A stretch of DNA of 64,000 bases from Sporosarcina sp. NCCP-2222 (GTDB taxonomy: Bacteria; Bacillota; Bacilli; Bacillales_A; Planococcaceae): contig NZ_BQYK01000010.1 in the NCBI RefSeq assembly GCF_023168145.1, forward strand, positions 59,988 through 123,987. The letters run 5' to 3'. The notes under the pieces are model-generated. The model ran no database searches and was not told where the DNA came from. It saw only the letters and a list, made by a program, of their open reading frames with translations. Within the stretch, counting starts at the first letter, position 1. Each line of letters begins with the position of its first letter. Of the stretch, positions 8,809 to 17,306 are shown piece after piece. The position numbers were made by a program, and so were the translations under genes.

Positions 8809-8887
8809 TTCTATCATCCTTTCATAAGTAATTATACGTGGAAAAGGATGGAAACACAAGTTCGTAAAACGAAGGAGCACTCCCAGA

Positions 8888-10072
8888 ATGACAAAAAGAA
8901 AACAGACCATCGTTATTATTCTAGGTATTTTTATGGTAGCCATTAATATGAGGCCTGCCATCACTTCTATTGGTCCCATGCTTGACACAATACGGGACCA
9001 TTTAGATCTTTCCAATGCGCAAGTAAGCTTGCTAACCTCGCTGCCGGTACTCTGCATGGGGATCTTTGCTTCTTTAGCTCCTGTTTTGAATCGAAAGCTC
9101 GGGCTTTCCAATTCTGTCTTATTGATGCTTTTTGTTATCGGACTTCTCACCGCAGTCAGGGGAGTGAACGACAGCTATAGTATTCTGCTGCTGACTGCTT
9201 TCGGAATCGGCATTTCCATTGCCATCATCGGGCCGTTGCTTTCCGCGATGATTAAACAGAAATTTCCTGAACGCGCCGCTTCTGTCATAAGTGTATACTC
9301 ATTTGGCATGGGGGTAGGCGCTTCTCTAAGTGCTGGCCTAACTGCATTTGTCTATGAGTCAACTGCGTCGCATCGGATGGCGCTCGGAATTTGGTCAGTT
9401 CTGGCATTACTCGGCATCTTGTTTTGGGTGGCTGCGACCAGAGGGGAAGTACGGGTCCGCCAGCAAACGAAAAAAAACGTCCATACCGTTGGAAGTTCAC
9501 CATGGAAATCTCCGAGAGCGTGGATTTTACTTCTGTTTTTCGGTTTGCAGGCATCAACATTTTTCTCAATCGTCACCTGGTTCGTTCCAGTTGTAACGGA
9601 CAATGGTTTCTCTTTGCTTCAAGCAGGCTCCATGCTCAGCATGATGACGATCATTCAAATTCTGTTCAATTTACTTATCCCGTTGTTGATCACACGTTTT
9701 CCGGCACGTCGGTTTTGGCTGCTGACGATTCTTCTGCTTGGTTTAATCGCAATAGGTTTAGTGGGAACGGGCAGCACGTCGCTGACGTGGGTTGGCGCTT
9801 TTGTTCTCGGCATTCCTCTTGGCGGGTTATTCCCAATAGCTCTGCTTCTTCCATTGGATGAAACAGAAACGGCTGCCGAGACTAATAGTTGGACTGCCAT
9901 GATGCAGACAGGCGGTTTTATTATGGCCGGCCTTTTGCCTTTGTTAATAGGAATCCTTTATGATTTGACGAGCAACCATCAAAATACTCTGCTGATCATA
10001 GCTGCTTTTTTCCTTCTTATGATCGCCTTAGCCTTTTTAATCGGTAATGGCAAGAAGCAAGAGCAAATGTAA
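8888..10072 (+). CDS. MFS transporter, CynX/NimT family
   Basis: A 394-residue inner-membrane protein with about 12 predicted transmembrane helices. The opening (IVIILGIFMVAINMRPAITSIGPMLD) is the family mark of CynX/NimT/YeaN-type major facilitators, where the NxRP motif in helix 1 is conserved. Members are linked to cyanate or 2-nitroimidazole transport, but most substrates are unknown. The start ATG 8888 follows GAAGGAGCACTCCCAGA. It is divergent from the small hypothetical gene and ends at a strong terminator shared with msrA. Confidence 0.82.
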   Translation: MTKRKQTIVIILGIFMVAINMRPAITSIGPMLDTIRDHLDLSNAQVSLLTSLPVLCMGIFASLAPVLNRKLGLSNSVLLMLFVIGLLTAVRGVNDSYSILLLTAFGIGISIAIIGPLLSAMIKQKFPERAASVISVYSFGMGVGASLSAGLTAFVYESTASHRMALGIWSVLALLGILFWVAATRGEVRVRQQTKKNVHTVGSSPWKSPRAWILLLFFGLQASTFFSIVTWFVPVVTDNGFSLLQAGSMLSMMTIIQILFNLLIPLLITRFPARRFWLLTILLLGLIAIGLVGTGSTSLTWVGAFVLGIPLGGLFPIALLLPLDETETAAETNSWTAMMQTGGFIMAGLLPLLIGILYDLTSNHQNTLLIIAAFFLLMIALAFLIGNGKKQEQM

Positions 10073-10107
10073 AAGAGCAGGGGCCGGTAGATCGGCTCCT
10101 GCTCTTT
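10073..10107. terminator. Bidirectional terminator
   Basis: A 14-bp stem (AAGAGCAGGGGCCG at 10073-10086 with CGGCTCCTGCTCTT at 10093-10106; one mismatch or bulge) lies between two convergent genes, with A-rich and T-rich flanks. Confidence 0.85.
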
Positions 10108-10110
10108 CCA

Positions 10111-10647
10111 TTATTTCTCCCAATGTTCCGCAATGAATTCATCCCGGCCTGACTTGGCCCGATCTTCTTCATAATGGTTCTTTTCTTTTCGGTAATAATC
10201 CTGGTGATATTCTTCTGCCTTATAAAAACGTTCAGCAGGGCGGATTGGCGTTACGATAGGCTTGGTAAAACGGCCGCTGTTTTGCAAAGCATCCTTCGAC
10301 TGTTCGGCCAGTTTTTTCTGTTCTTCCGTATGATAGAAAATAGCAGTGGTATAGGAATGGCCCCGGTCATGGAATTGACCGCCCGCGTCTGTCGGGTCCA
10401 CTTGCTGCCAATACACATCCAGCAATTGTTCATAAGGGAAAACGGCAGGGTCGAAAGTGATTTCCACCACTTCCAAATGTCCGGACTCGCCGCCTTTTAC
10501 ATCTTCATATGTAGGGTTTTCCAAATGACCGCCCATATAGCCTGAAACGACATCCATAATGCCATCCCATTCTTTAAAAGGTTTGACCATACACCAAAAA
10601 CAGCCACCCGCAAATGTTGCCTTCTCCCATGATGTTTCTGTCGACAT
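10111..10647 (-). CDS. msrA: Peptide-methionine (S)-S-oxide reductase MsrA
   Basis: A 178-residue cytoplasmic repair enzyme that reduces methionine-S-sulfoxide, using thioredoxin as reductant. The active-site GCFWC motif (about residues 15-19) is intact, as are the family segments GYMGGHLENPTYEDV, GHLEVVEITFDP and YWQQVDPTD. The start ATG 10647 follows GAGGAGG at 8 bases; an upstream ATG eight codons earlier lies before the ribosome site. No MsrB domain is fused and none is adjacent. Confidence 0.93.
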   Translation of the reverse strand: MSTETSWEKATFAGGCFWCMVKPFKEWDGIMDVVSGYMGGHLENPTYEDVKGGESGHLEVVEITFDPAVFPYEQLLDVYWQQVDPTDAGGQFHDRGHSYTTAIFYHTEEQKKLAEQSKDALQNSGRFTKPIVTPIRPAERFYKAEEYHQDYYRKEKNHYEEDRAKSGRDEFIAEHWEK

Positions 10648-10726
10648 CCAACTAACCTCCTCTAACTCCATTCTGATTTTTATTGTACCATGTTTTCACA
10701 GCTGCCTTTATTTTAACACACGAAAA

Positions 10727-10749
10727 CAAGGACGCTTCATGCGTCCTTG
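10727..10749 (-). terminator. Terminator after the YjcZ-like gene
   Basis: CAAGGACGC (10727-10735) and GCGTCCTTG (10741-10749) form a perfect 9-bp stem. On the minus strand it is followed by TTTTCG. It lies 37 bases past the stop of the 33-residue gene. Confidence 0.7.
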
Positions 10750-10785
10750 CAAGAAAAAGGCGGTATTTGAATAAAAGGTCTCCGA

Positions 10786-10887
10786 TTAACAGATATAAGC
10801 GGCCCCCACGATGATCAACAAAATAAAGAGGACAACAAGTAGCACGAAAGACGAGCCGTATCCTCCTCCGCAGTATTCATTTCCCAT
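10786..10887 (-). CDS. YjcZ/SscA-type tiny sporulation membrane protein, 33 residues
   Basis: Found by reading the minus strand by eye. The peptide starts MGNEYCGGGYGSS, then has one hydrophobic helix (about FVLLVVLFILLIIVGAAY) and ends in IC. The Cys-Gly-Gly-Gly-Tyr-Gly head and single-helix tail are the hallmark of the YjcZ family of tiny proteins in spore formers, which includes spore assembly factor SscA. AAGGAGGTGTTGAAT before the ATG is a near-perfect ribosome site and a terminator follows, so expression is credible. Location in the spore is inference from the family. Confidence 0.85.
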   Translation of the reverse strand: MGNEYCGGGYGSSFVLLVVLFILLIIVGAAYIC

Positions 10888-11053
10888 ATTCAACACCTCC
10901 TTTTCTATTATCGTATGCAGAAGGGTGTGTTCAGGAAGTGATAAATGCCTTGTTGGCGTGTGACATGCTATACTATTCCTAACGACGGAACCCGTCCAAC
11001 CCTCATTCGTCCTACTTTACATACTGAATTTATAGTTCGGAGGAGTCAATTGA

Positions 11054-12004
11054 ATGGAAGAACAATATGAAGGGCCTTTACCACGGAGAAGAAGAAGGAA
11101 GAAGCTCCGCATCGGCAGGGTCATTCTGACGCTGCTTATCTTATTCCTTCTCATAGCAAGCTGTTACTCCTATTTGCAATTCAATGCAGGCCAATCGCTC
11201 GCAAAGGGACAGGAAATTGATCCAGGGCCTTTCAAAGGGGATATCGCGGATCCAAAAAATCCTTCTGTCGAGAACTTTCTCCTGCTTGGCATAGATGATG
11301 ATGGCAGCGGACGCTCCCGTACAGACACGATGATGGTCTTATCTTGGGATAAAAAAGAAGGGAAGATGCGTCTTATTTCCTTTATGCGGGACATCTACGC
11401 GGAAATACCCGGGTATAAATCCTATAAGCTGAACACGGCCTATTATTTAGGCGGCGTGCAAACAGCGAAGGATACGATTACTGGCATGTTCGATCTTCCA
11501 ATCCACCATTATGCCATCATCGATTTTGATAATTTTGAGTCGATCATTGATACCGCCTTTCCGGACGGCATCGAGATGGATGTGGAAAAAGAGATGTCAG
11601 AGAAGATTGGGGTTACGCTTACGCCAGGAACCCATCAGTTAAATGGCAAGGAGTTGCTTGGCTATGCCCGTTTTCGTGCTGATGCGGAAGGGGATTTCGG
11701 CAGGGTGGCTAGGCAGCAGAAGGTGATTTCTGCAGTAAAAGAAGAAGCGATGCGTCCAGGGATGCTGCTGCATGTGCCAAAACTTGCAGGTTCCGTTTCC
11801 GGTTTCATTCAAACGGACTTAAGCACAAAGGATGAATTGACACGAGCTCTTACCGTCCTGATGAACCGCGGAGCAAAAATTGACACGATGACGGTACCGG
11901 TGGAAGGCTCCTATTCGTTTAACTCCTATGCGCACGCAGGTTCCGTAATCGAACTCGATTTGCAGAAAAATAAAGATGCGATCGCTGAATTTCTTCAGCA
12001 ATAG
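11054..12004 (+). CDS. LytR-CpsA-Psr (LCP) family cell-wall glycopolymer ligase
   Basis: A 316-residue membrane protein: Arg/Lys-rich cytoplasmic head (residues 10-20), one transmembrane helix (about 21-42), then an extracytoplasmic LCP domain. The domain keeps the residues that bind the polyprenyl-pyrophosphate substrate: RTDTMMV, SFMRD, and YARFRADAEGDFGR..RQ. LCP enzymes transfer wall teichoic acid or other glycopolymers from undecaprenyl carrier to peptidoglycan. GGAGGAG precedes ATG 11054. The permease downstream is 26 bases away and may be co-transcribed. It is a useful reference for the degenerate LCP domain near 28.6 kb. Confidence 0.9.
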   Translation: MEEQYEGPLPRRRRRKKLRIGRVILTLLILFLLIASCYSYLQFNAGQSLAKGQEIDPGPFKGDIADPKNPSVENFLLLGIDDDGSGRSRTDTMMVLSWDKKEGKMRLISFMRDIYAEIPGYKSYKLNTAYYLGGVQTAKDTITGMFDLPIHHYAIIDFDNFESIIDTAFPDGIEMDVEKEMSEKIGVTLTPGTHQLNGKELLGYARFRADAEGDFGRVARQQKVISAVKEEAMRPGMLLHVPKLAGSVSGFIQTDLSTKDELTRALTVLMNRGAKIDTMTVPVEGSYSFNSYAHAGSVIELDLQKNKDAIAEFLQQ

Positions 12005-12030
12005 GAATAAACAAGGAGAGGGCAGATGGA

Positions 12031-13242
12031 ATGTTGAACGATCAAAATAAAGATCAACCAAGCCGCCAAACTGGCACCCATCGGATCATCGCATTTTTAG
12101 GAGGCCGCAGCACGTTGTATGTACTCGGCCTTCTTTTGCTCATTGGTCTGATTATTCTTGTCTATAGTAAGGTTTCGTTTGTGTTTTACCCAATTAAAGT
12201 ATTTTTCTCTACCGTTGTCTTGCCAATTATTCTGGCGACGATCGCCTATTATATTTTGCGGCCTATTTTGCGGTTGCTGGAACGGCTTCGCATTCCGAGA
12301 GTATGGGGCATCCTCATAATCTTTATCGGTCTCATCGGTCTCATTACATTGCTCGTCGTTCTCGTTTTTCCGTTTTTAAAAGGACAGTTCGCCAACCTGG
12401 TCGAGGAGTTTCCGACTTATTTTCAGCAGATGGTAATTAAATTGGATGCGTTTCTGCGAACTTCCATCTTCTCATCCTATTACGAGGGGTTGAATTTCAA
12501 CGTCAATTCACTGCTGGATAAGGGACTTGGAGATATCGGCCGAATGGTCACTGAAATGATAGGTGGCATCGCGACTGGCATCACTTCCTTTATTTCCATG
12601 CTGACAGGCTTTATCCTCGCGATAGCCACTGTACCGTTCATATTATTTTATTTACTGAAGGACGGGGAGAAGCTGCCGGCATTCATCAAGAAATTGTTGC
12701 CGCCTCGGTTCCGGGATGACGCGGAAGCGATCTTCAAGGACGCGGACCACCAGATCAGCGCCTATATTCAAGGTCAAATTCTCGTTGCCATCTGCATCGG
12801 CATCATGGTGTCGATCGGTTTCCAAATCATCGGCATGAAATATGCTCTATTGCTTGGCGTTCTTGCCATGTTTACGAGTGTCGTACCTTATTTGGGCCCG
12901 ATCATCGCGATCACACCTGCAGTCATTATCGCCATTGTGACGTCACCCTTCATGCTAGTGAAATTAGCAGTCGTATGGACCATTGTCCAACTAGTGGATG
13001 GGAAGTTTATTTCGCCGCAAATCATGGGGAAATCGTTGAAGATCCATCCGATTACGATTATATTCGTCCTGTTGTCGGCCGGGTCATTATTCGGCGTACC
13101 GGGAGTAATTCTTGGTATACCGGGCTACGCTTTGATAAAAGTCGTTTTGACGCATCTATTTAAATTGTATAAGCTGCGTTATAACAAGTTTGAATATGAT
13201 GAAACAATGTATTATGAAGATGTGAAAAAAGAAACCAATTAA
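12031..13242 (+). CDS. AI-2E family transporter (PF01594-type permease)
   Basis: A 403-residue polytopic membrane protein with about seven or eight helices. The pattern is that of the AI-2E/PerM family: an N-terminal hydrophobic pair, a long extracytoplasmic region (about 105-165), then the conserved IPFILFYLLKDGEKL and SVVPYLGPIIAITPA segments. Some members export autoinducer-2 or act as Na+/H+ antiporters; the substrate here cannot be told. AAGGAGAG ten bases upstream supports ATG 12031. It probably shares a transcript with the LCP gene and ends at a strong hairpin. Confidence 0.85.
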   Translation: MLNDQNKDQPSRQTGTHRIIAFLGGRSTLYVLGLLLLIGLIILVYSKVSFVFYPIKVFFSTVVLPIILATIAYYILRPILRLLERLRIPRVWGILIIFIGLIGLITLLVVLVFPFLKGQFANLVEEFPTYFQQMVIKLDAFLRTSIFSSYYEGLNFNVNSLLDKGLGDIGRMVTEMIGGIATGITSFISMLTGFILAIATVPFILFYLLKDGEKLPAFIKKLLPPRFRDDAEAIFKDADHQISAYIQGQILVAICIGIMVSIGFQIIGMKYALLLGVLAMFTSVVPYLGPIIAITPAVIIAIVTSPFMLVKLAVVWTIVQLVDGKFISPQIMGKSLKIHPITIIFVLLSAGSLFGVPGVILGIPGYALIKVVLTHLFKLYKLRYNKFEYDETMYYEDVKKETN

Positions 13243-13292
13243 AAAAAGGAAGCACGTGGAGGAGAATCCTCGCCACCGTGCTTCCTTTTTTA
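13241..13292. terminator. Bidirectional terminator
   Basis: AAAAAGGAAGCACG and CGTGCTTCCTTTTT arms (about 13243-13256 and 13277-13290), with an inner GAGGA..TCCTC stem, lie between convergent genes. A and T tracts flank both sides. Confidence 0.85.
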
Positions 13293-14267
13293 TTCTGTCT
13301 CATAAATGATTCTGCCCATAGCTGATAAATCGTAGCCGCCTAATGATTCCAGTTCACTTCGAAAGCTATCCGACTGCAAAACTGCATGTAGTGATTTACG
13401 AAGCGCTGCATTTTCGCCCTTCTTCAACATGACGATATCATACTGTTCCTGGATAAGCGGGACGAAATCAACCCCGGTCATTAATGCTGCTTTTTCGATG
13501 CCAACTCCACAGTCTGCTTGTCCTGCAGCAACCTTCGCGGCAACGGCAAAATGATTCAGCTCTTCCGTTTCATATCCGAAGATCGACTTTCCTGAAATGC
13601 CTTCCATCCGCAGCTTCTCATCGAGTAGCACTCTGGCACCTGATCCTTTCTCCCGATTAACGATCGTCAGGCCGGGTGTCTTAAAATCCCGCCATCCGCT
13701 CAAGCCTTTCGGATTTCCTTTTTGCACATAAAGGCCGGCAGTGCGGAACAGCAGATTGACAACCATATACGAATGGCCGACGAGCAAACGCTTTACATAC
13801 GGAATATTGTAGGTGCCTGTATCGCCATCAAATAAATGAAGGCTGACTACATCGGCCTCTCCACGGTACATGGACACAAGACTGTTCAAACTACCCGAAA
13901 ACGACCGGAGAGGACGGTAACCGCTTGTTTCTTTCTCGATAGCATTTGCGAGAAGGTCAAGGCTAATATCCTGGCCGCTTATGATCAATTGATGAGTAGT
14001 TCGCGGAAGGGGAGAGACAGGGATCGCTGAAACAGGAGAAGTGGCTGGCGCCTGCACAATTTCCGGTAAGTGATGGTTTCTCTCCGCCGCACCACTTTTC
14101 GAGCTTTCTTTATAAGCGTCCAGATCTTCCTCATCAATCCTCATTTGTCGACCGACACGGTAGGCCCGCAAATCCCCTTTTTTAATCAAATCATATACCG
14201 TCAGTTTAGAAACCTTTAACATCTCCGCAATTTCTTCTGTTGTATAGGAAGCCGTTTGATTATTCAT
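13290..14267 (-). CDS. One-component regulator: excisionase-type HTH plus periplasmic-binding-like domain (molybdate locus)
   Basis: A 325-residue protein. Residues 1-55 are a MerR/excisionase-like DNA-binding domain (YTTEEIAEMLKVSKLTVYDLIKKGDLRAYRVGRQ is split here only for description). Residues about 95-320 resemble a PBP-like domain of the MoaB/ModA-related type (PF12727), which senses a small ligand inside the cell. It is divergent from modABC, so control of molybdate uptake is the natural inference; it would replace ModE. There is no signal peptide, consistent with a cytoplasmic role. The start ATG 14267 follows a GGAGAATGGGAGA-type site. Confidence 0.78.
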   Translation of the reverse strand: MNNQTASYTTEEIAEMLKVSKLTVYDLIKKGDLRAYRVGRQMRIDEEDLDAYKESSKSGAAERNHHLPEIVQAPATSPVSAIPVSPLPRTTHQLIISGQDISLDLLANAIEKETSGYRPLRSFSGSLNSLVSMYRGEADVVSLHLFDGDTGTYNIPYVKRLLVGHSYMVVNLLFRTAGLYVQKGNPKGLSGWRDFKTPGLTIVNREKGSGARVLLDEKLRMEGISGKSIFGYETEELNHFAVAAKVAAGQADCGVGIEKAALMTGVDFVPLIQEQYDIVMLKKGENAALRKSLHAVLQSDSFRSELESLGGYDLSAMGRIIYETE

Positions 14268-14370
14268 TCTCCCATTCTCCTTCCAGCCCTATGAAAAACG
14301 GTGTACAAACTCATTCTCTCGCATTTCCTCTACGAAAGTAAAGAGAACAGTCTAATAATATGTAAATTCA

Positions 14371-14436
14371 TATAATTATAAGTAGATATAAGTAATTATA
14401 ATATGTTATAAATGATGAGTTATAGATGTATATAAT
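14371..14436 (+). promoter_or_regulatory. Phased TATAA repeats between the regulator and modA
   Basis: TATAA begins at 14377, 14387, 14397 and 14407, exactly one helical turn apart. A related TATAG is at 14421 and TATAA again at 14431. The first two repeats extend to TATAAGTA. Some copies may be -10 elements, but the 10-base phasing suggests an operator array for the divergent regulator. The region is AT-rich, so chance is not excluded. Confidence 0.4.
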
Positions 14437-14454
14437 GATAAGGAGTGGGATGTA

Positions 14455-15237
14455 ATGCAAAGAACTCTGTTTTTCTTATTATTGAGCTGCTGCTTTGTAT
14501 TGCTGGGGGGCTGCGGCAAGGAGGAAGGGATCGATCGAGCAGCAATTGAGCGGAATGAAATTATGGTATCCGCGGCTGCAAGTTTGACAGACGCCTTGAC
14601 AGAATTGCAAACGACATTTGAAAATGAACATACAGGCATCCAAGTACAATTCAATTTTGGCAGTTCCGGTAAACTTGCAACTCAAATCGAAAAAGGTGCA
14701 CCTGCCGATCTTTTTTTATCTGCCAGCGAACAGGATATGGACAGGCTGGAGAAGGCCGATTTGATTGATCCTGACAGCCGGATTAATTTTACGAAAAATA
14801 CATTAGTCTTGATTGCAAACGAGGATGCGAAAGGCAGTGCCGTCTCATTTGAAGATATTACTCCTTCCTCACTGCAACATTTTGCGATTGGAGATCCGGA
14901 GAGTGTGCCAGCTGGCCGTTACTCTAAAGAAGTGCTTGTTAAGCTCGGACTGTGGGCACCGCTACAAGGCAAGCTTGTCTACGGATCGGATGTAAGGCAA
15001 GTGCTGACTCATGTAGAAATGGGTAATGCGGATTATGGCATTGTCTATTCAAGTGATGCGGCGATTTCAAAGAAGACGAAAGTGCTTGCGTCCGCTGACG
15101 AAGCCTGGCACACACCTATCGTGTATCCAGGAGCGGTCACTGCAAATACGAAACACTCGGACCAAGCAAAAGAATTCCTTACCTTTTTACAGGGGGAAGA
15201 AGGCAAAGCAGTCCTTCGTAAATACGGTTTTCAATAA
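14455..15237 (+). CDS. modA: ModA, molybdate-binding lipoprotein
   Basis: A 260-residue solute-binding protein with a lipoprotein signal (LLGGC, Cys about 20), so it is tethered outside the membrane. The mature part has the ModA pattern: VSAAASLTDAL, FNFGSSGKLATQI, GAPADLFLSAS, and DYGIVYSSDA. It captures molybdate or tungstate and hands it to ModB. ATG 14455 follows AAGGAG. It is the first gene of modABC, with 17 bases to modB. Confidence 0.93.
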   Translation: MQRTLFFLLLSCCFVLLGGCGKEEGIDRAAIERNEIMVSAAASLTDALTELQTTFENEHTGIQVQFNFGSSGKLATQIEKGAPADLFLSASEQDMDRLEKADLIDPDSRINFTKNTLVLIANEDAKGSAVSFEDITPSSLQHFAIGDPESVPAGRYSKEVLVKLGLWAPLQGKLVYGSDVRQVLTHVEMGNADYGIVYSSDAAISKKTKVLASADEAWHTPIVYPGAVTANTKHSDQAKEFLTFLQGEEGKAVLRKYGFQ

Positions 15238-15254
15238 AAGGGGAGGTGATAGTG

Positions 15255-15947
15255 GTGGCATCCGCGGATTATACACCATTGATCTTATCGCTTAAAGTGG
15301 CGGCGATTTCTACGACAATTGTTTTTATTATTGGCATCTTTTTTGCTCATCTTATTGCAAGGAAGCAATTTTTCGGCAAGAGCATCATCGAATCTTTCTT
15401 TTTACTGCCGCTCGTCCTGCCGCCAACTGTTGTCGGTTTCGGACTGCTGCTGTTGTTCGGTAAGAATGGGTGGTTGGGCAAATGGCTGCTTGATTGGTTC
15501 GACGTCCAAGTCGTCTTTTCCTGGATCGGAGCTGTCATCGCCTCCATTGTCGTCTCCTTCCCGTTAATGTATCAAAGCGCAGCTGCGGCATTCGCAAATG
15601 TAGACGTCCGCCTGGAAAAGGCTGCCCGGACAATGGGGGCCTCCAACTGGCGCGTCTTTTGGACGATCGCTTTCCCGCTTGCATGGCCTGGACTGCTCGC
15701 GGGACTTGTCCTGTCATTTGCACGAGGCCTTGGTGAATTCGGAGCGACGCTCATGCTCGCAGGATATATACCAGGAAAAACCGATACGATTCCTATGGCA
15801 ATCTATTTTGCGGTGGAGTCGGGGCATATGGAAAAAGCCACTTTCTGGGTCATTATTATTGTGGCACTTGGTTTTAGTACGATCACCTGGCTGAATTGGT
15901 GGAGCAAACGGAATATGAGGCGTTTTGCAAATGAAAAGGGCAGGTGA
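15255..15947 (+). CDS. modB: ModB, molybdate ABC transporter permease
   Basis: A 230-residue inner-membrane permease with about five helices and the EAA-type loop GLGEFGATLMLAGYIPG that contacts the ATPase. Three GTG codons are possible starts (15246, 15252, 15255). GGGGAGGTGAT at 15240-15250 is the ribosome site, so 15246 overlaps it and 15255 is best spaced; 15252 is also acceptable. The stop overlaps the longest possible modC frame, typical of coupled ABC operons. Confidence 0.92.
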   Translation: MASADYTPLILSLKVAAISTTIVFIIGIFFAHLIARKQFFGKSIIESFFLLPLVLPPTVVGFGLLLLFGKNGWLGKWLLDWFDVQVVFSWIGAVIASIVVSFPLMYQSAAAAFANVDVRLEKAARTMGASNWRVFWTIAFPLAWPGLLAGLVLSFARGLGEFGATLMLAGYIPGKTDTIPMAIYFAVESGHMEKATFWVIIIVALGFSTITWLNWWSKRNMRRFANEKGR

Positions 15948-15952
15948 AACCA

Positions 15953-16606
15953 TTGTTGGACGTTCAGATACATAAAAAGCTCTCCCATTTCGAGTTGGAT
16001 GTTACATTCACTGCAGACCATGAAATAGTGGTCCTTTTTGGACCCTCCGGATCAGGCAAGACAACCATTTTAAATTGTTTGGCTGGACTGGAGCAGCCCG
16101 ACAAAGGGTGCATTCATTTAGGAGACAGCTTATTATATGGCGAGGGGAAGTCAGTTCCGGCCCAGCAAAGGAAGGTCGGTTATCTTTTTCAAGACTATGC
16201 ATTGTTTCCTCACATGACCGTGGAAAAAAATATTTGGTACGGTGTGCCGAAAAAAGACCGCCCGAATAAAATAGACGTTATTCAACAGCTGCTTGATGTA
16301 TTACGAATCCATCATCTAATCAAGAAGTACCCACACCAAATATCTGGCGGTGAAAAACAGCGTGTCGCACTTGCACGGGCTCTTGCCACCGAACCTTCAT
16401 TGCTGCTACTTGACGAACCCTTATCTGCACTCGACGAAGAGACACGGCTGCAGTGCCAGGATGAATTGCTTCGACTGCACCAATTGTGGGAAGGCGTGCC
16501 TTTCCTGATCGTTACGCATAATCGGCAAGAGGCCAGGAAACTGGGGGATCGAATTCTGCATTTGAATAATGGACAGTTAATTGACGAATGGAAGAATGAA
16601 CGATAG
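15953..16606 (+). CDS. modC: ModC, molybdate ABC transporter ATPase, short form
   Basis: An ATP-binding subunit of about 217 residues. Walker A GPSGSGKTT, Q-loop (LFQDYALFPHM), signature ISGGEKQRVALARAL and Walker B LLLLDEPLSALD are all intact. It ends straight after the ABC domain: the C-terminal molybdate-binding Mop/TOBE domain of classical ModC (about 350 residues) is absent, so feedback sensing must occur elsewhere, perhaps in the PBP-domain regulator. I favour TTG 15953 with AGGTGA just upstream. A GTG at 15944 overlaps the modB stop but is too close to its ribosome site. Confidence 0.88.
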   Translation: MLDVQIHKKLSHFELDVTFTADHEIVVLFGPSGSGKTTILNCLAGLEQPDKGCIHLGDSLLYGEGKSVPAQQRKVGYLFQDYALFPHMTVEKNIWYGVPKKDRPNKIDVIQQLLDVLRIHHLIKKYPHQISGGEKQRVALARALATEPSLLLLDEPLSALDEETRLQCQDELLRLHQLWEGVPFLIVTHNRQEARKLGDRILHLNNGQLIDEWKNER

Positions 16607-16642
16607 ATTGTAGATAATAACTAATCGAATATATTAAACGAC

Positions 16643-16683
16643 AAAGACCTCCAACTGATCGTGCAGGAATGGAGGTCTTTTAT
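16643..16683 (+). terminator. Terminator after modABC
   Basis: A perfect 11-bp stem, AAAGACCTCCA (16643-16653) with TGGAGGTCTTT (16670-16680), is followed by TATATA. The T tract is short, but position fits. Confidence 0.7.
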
Positions 16684-16775
16684 ATAGCATGGTGTTTTCA
16701 GTAATACAATCCTTCAGCCAATTACAAGTTATATAGCTTTGACTAAATTGCTCTTCTCGAGGTGCTACACTTTTA

Positions 16776-17183
16776 TTACCATCCTAAGTTCATGCGCAGA
16801 CGGCAGCAGCTGCTTTGCGAATCATTGTTCGCAAAATCGATCCGAAGGCCGTCCGGTGTATACAGCAGCTGATACGAGATTGTGACGCCTGTAGAACGGA
16901 TGAGTCGGTTAACTTCCCCTTGGTTGGAGGCCTGGGCCGCTTCCTTCAGCTGTCGGGCAAATTCATCTGACGCGATTACTTTGCCAGTAAACAGATCTGC
17001 CTGCTTCATAATCTCACGGAACCGGCGGGCAGATAAGTTAAATTGCTTAATATCGACGGGTGGATAGGGATCTCGCTGAGCCGGTGGCTGTATGGCCAAG
17101 TGAGCGGGTGTATAAGCAACGTGACTTGGATATGGATGATGCTGCGCAATATAAGGCACGAAAGGATATGGATAGAAAGCCAT
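16776..17183 (-). CDS. Small Pro/Tyr/His-rich protein with C-terminal CCRLRMNLGW motif
   Basis: A 135-residue protein. Residues 1-45 are rich in Pro, Tyr and His (AFYPYPFVPYIAQHHPYPS), and the middle is helical with EFARQLKEAAQASNQGEV. The C-terminus has paired cysteines then CCRLRMNLGW. The composition resembles small spore-associated proteins of Bacillus (possibly YuzC-like, from memory only). ATG 17183 follows TAGGAGGA; the longer open frame upstream overlaps the divergent gene. A role in the spore is inference. Confidence 0.7.
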   Translation of the reverse strand: MAFYPYPFVPYIAQHHPYPSHVAYTPAHLAIQPPAQRDPYPPVDIKQFNLSARRFREIMKQADLFTGKVIASDEFARQLKEAAQASNQGEVNRLIRSTGVTISYQLLYTPDGLRIDFANNDSQSSCCRLRMNLGW

Positions 17184-17306
17184 AGGAATTCCTCCTATCA
17201 CGGAATCTTCTTTAGCATATGATAACGAATGAGATTTCGTGTTTGAGAACTTCATTGAAAGAAAGACGTCAATATTTAACATCAATTGCAGATTAGGGTG
17301 AAGGGT

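Noticed and set aside
8809-9150. N-terminal extension of the 84-residue minus-strand protein
   Set aside because: It runs antisense through the start of the MFS gene and reads as shadow sequence; a well-placed ATG exists at 8808.
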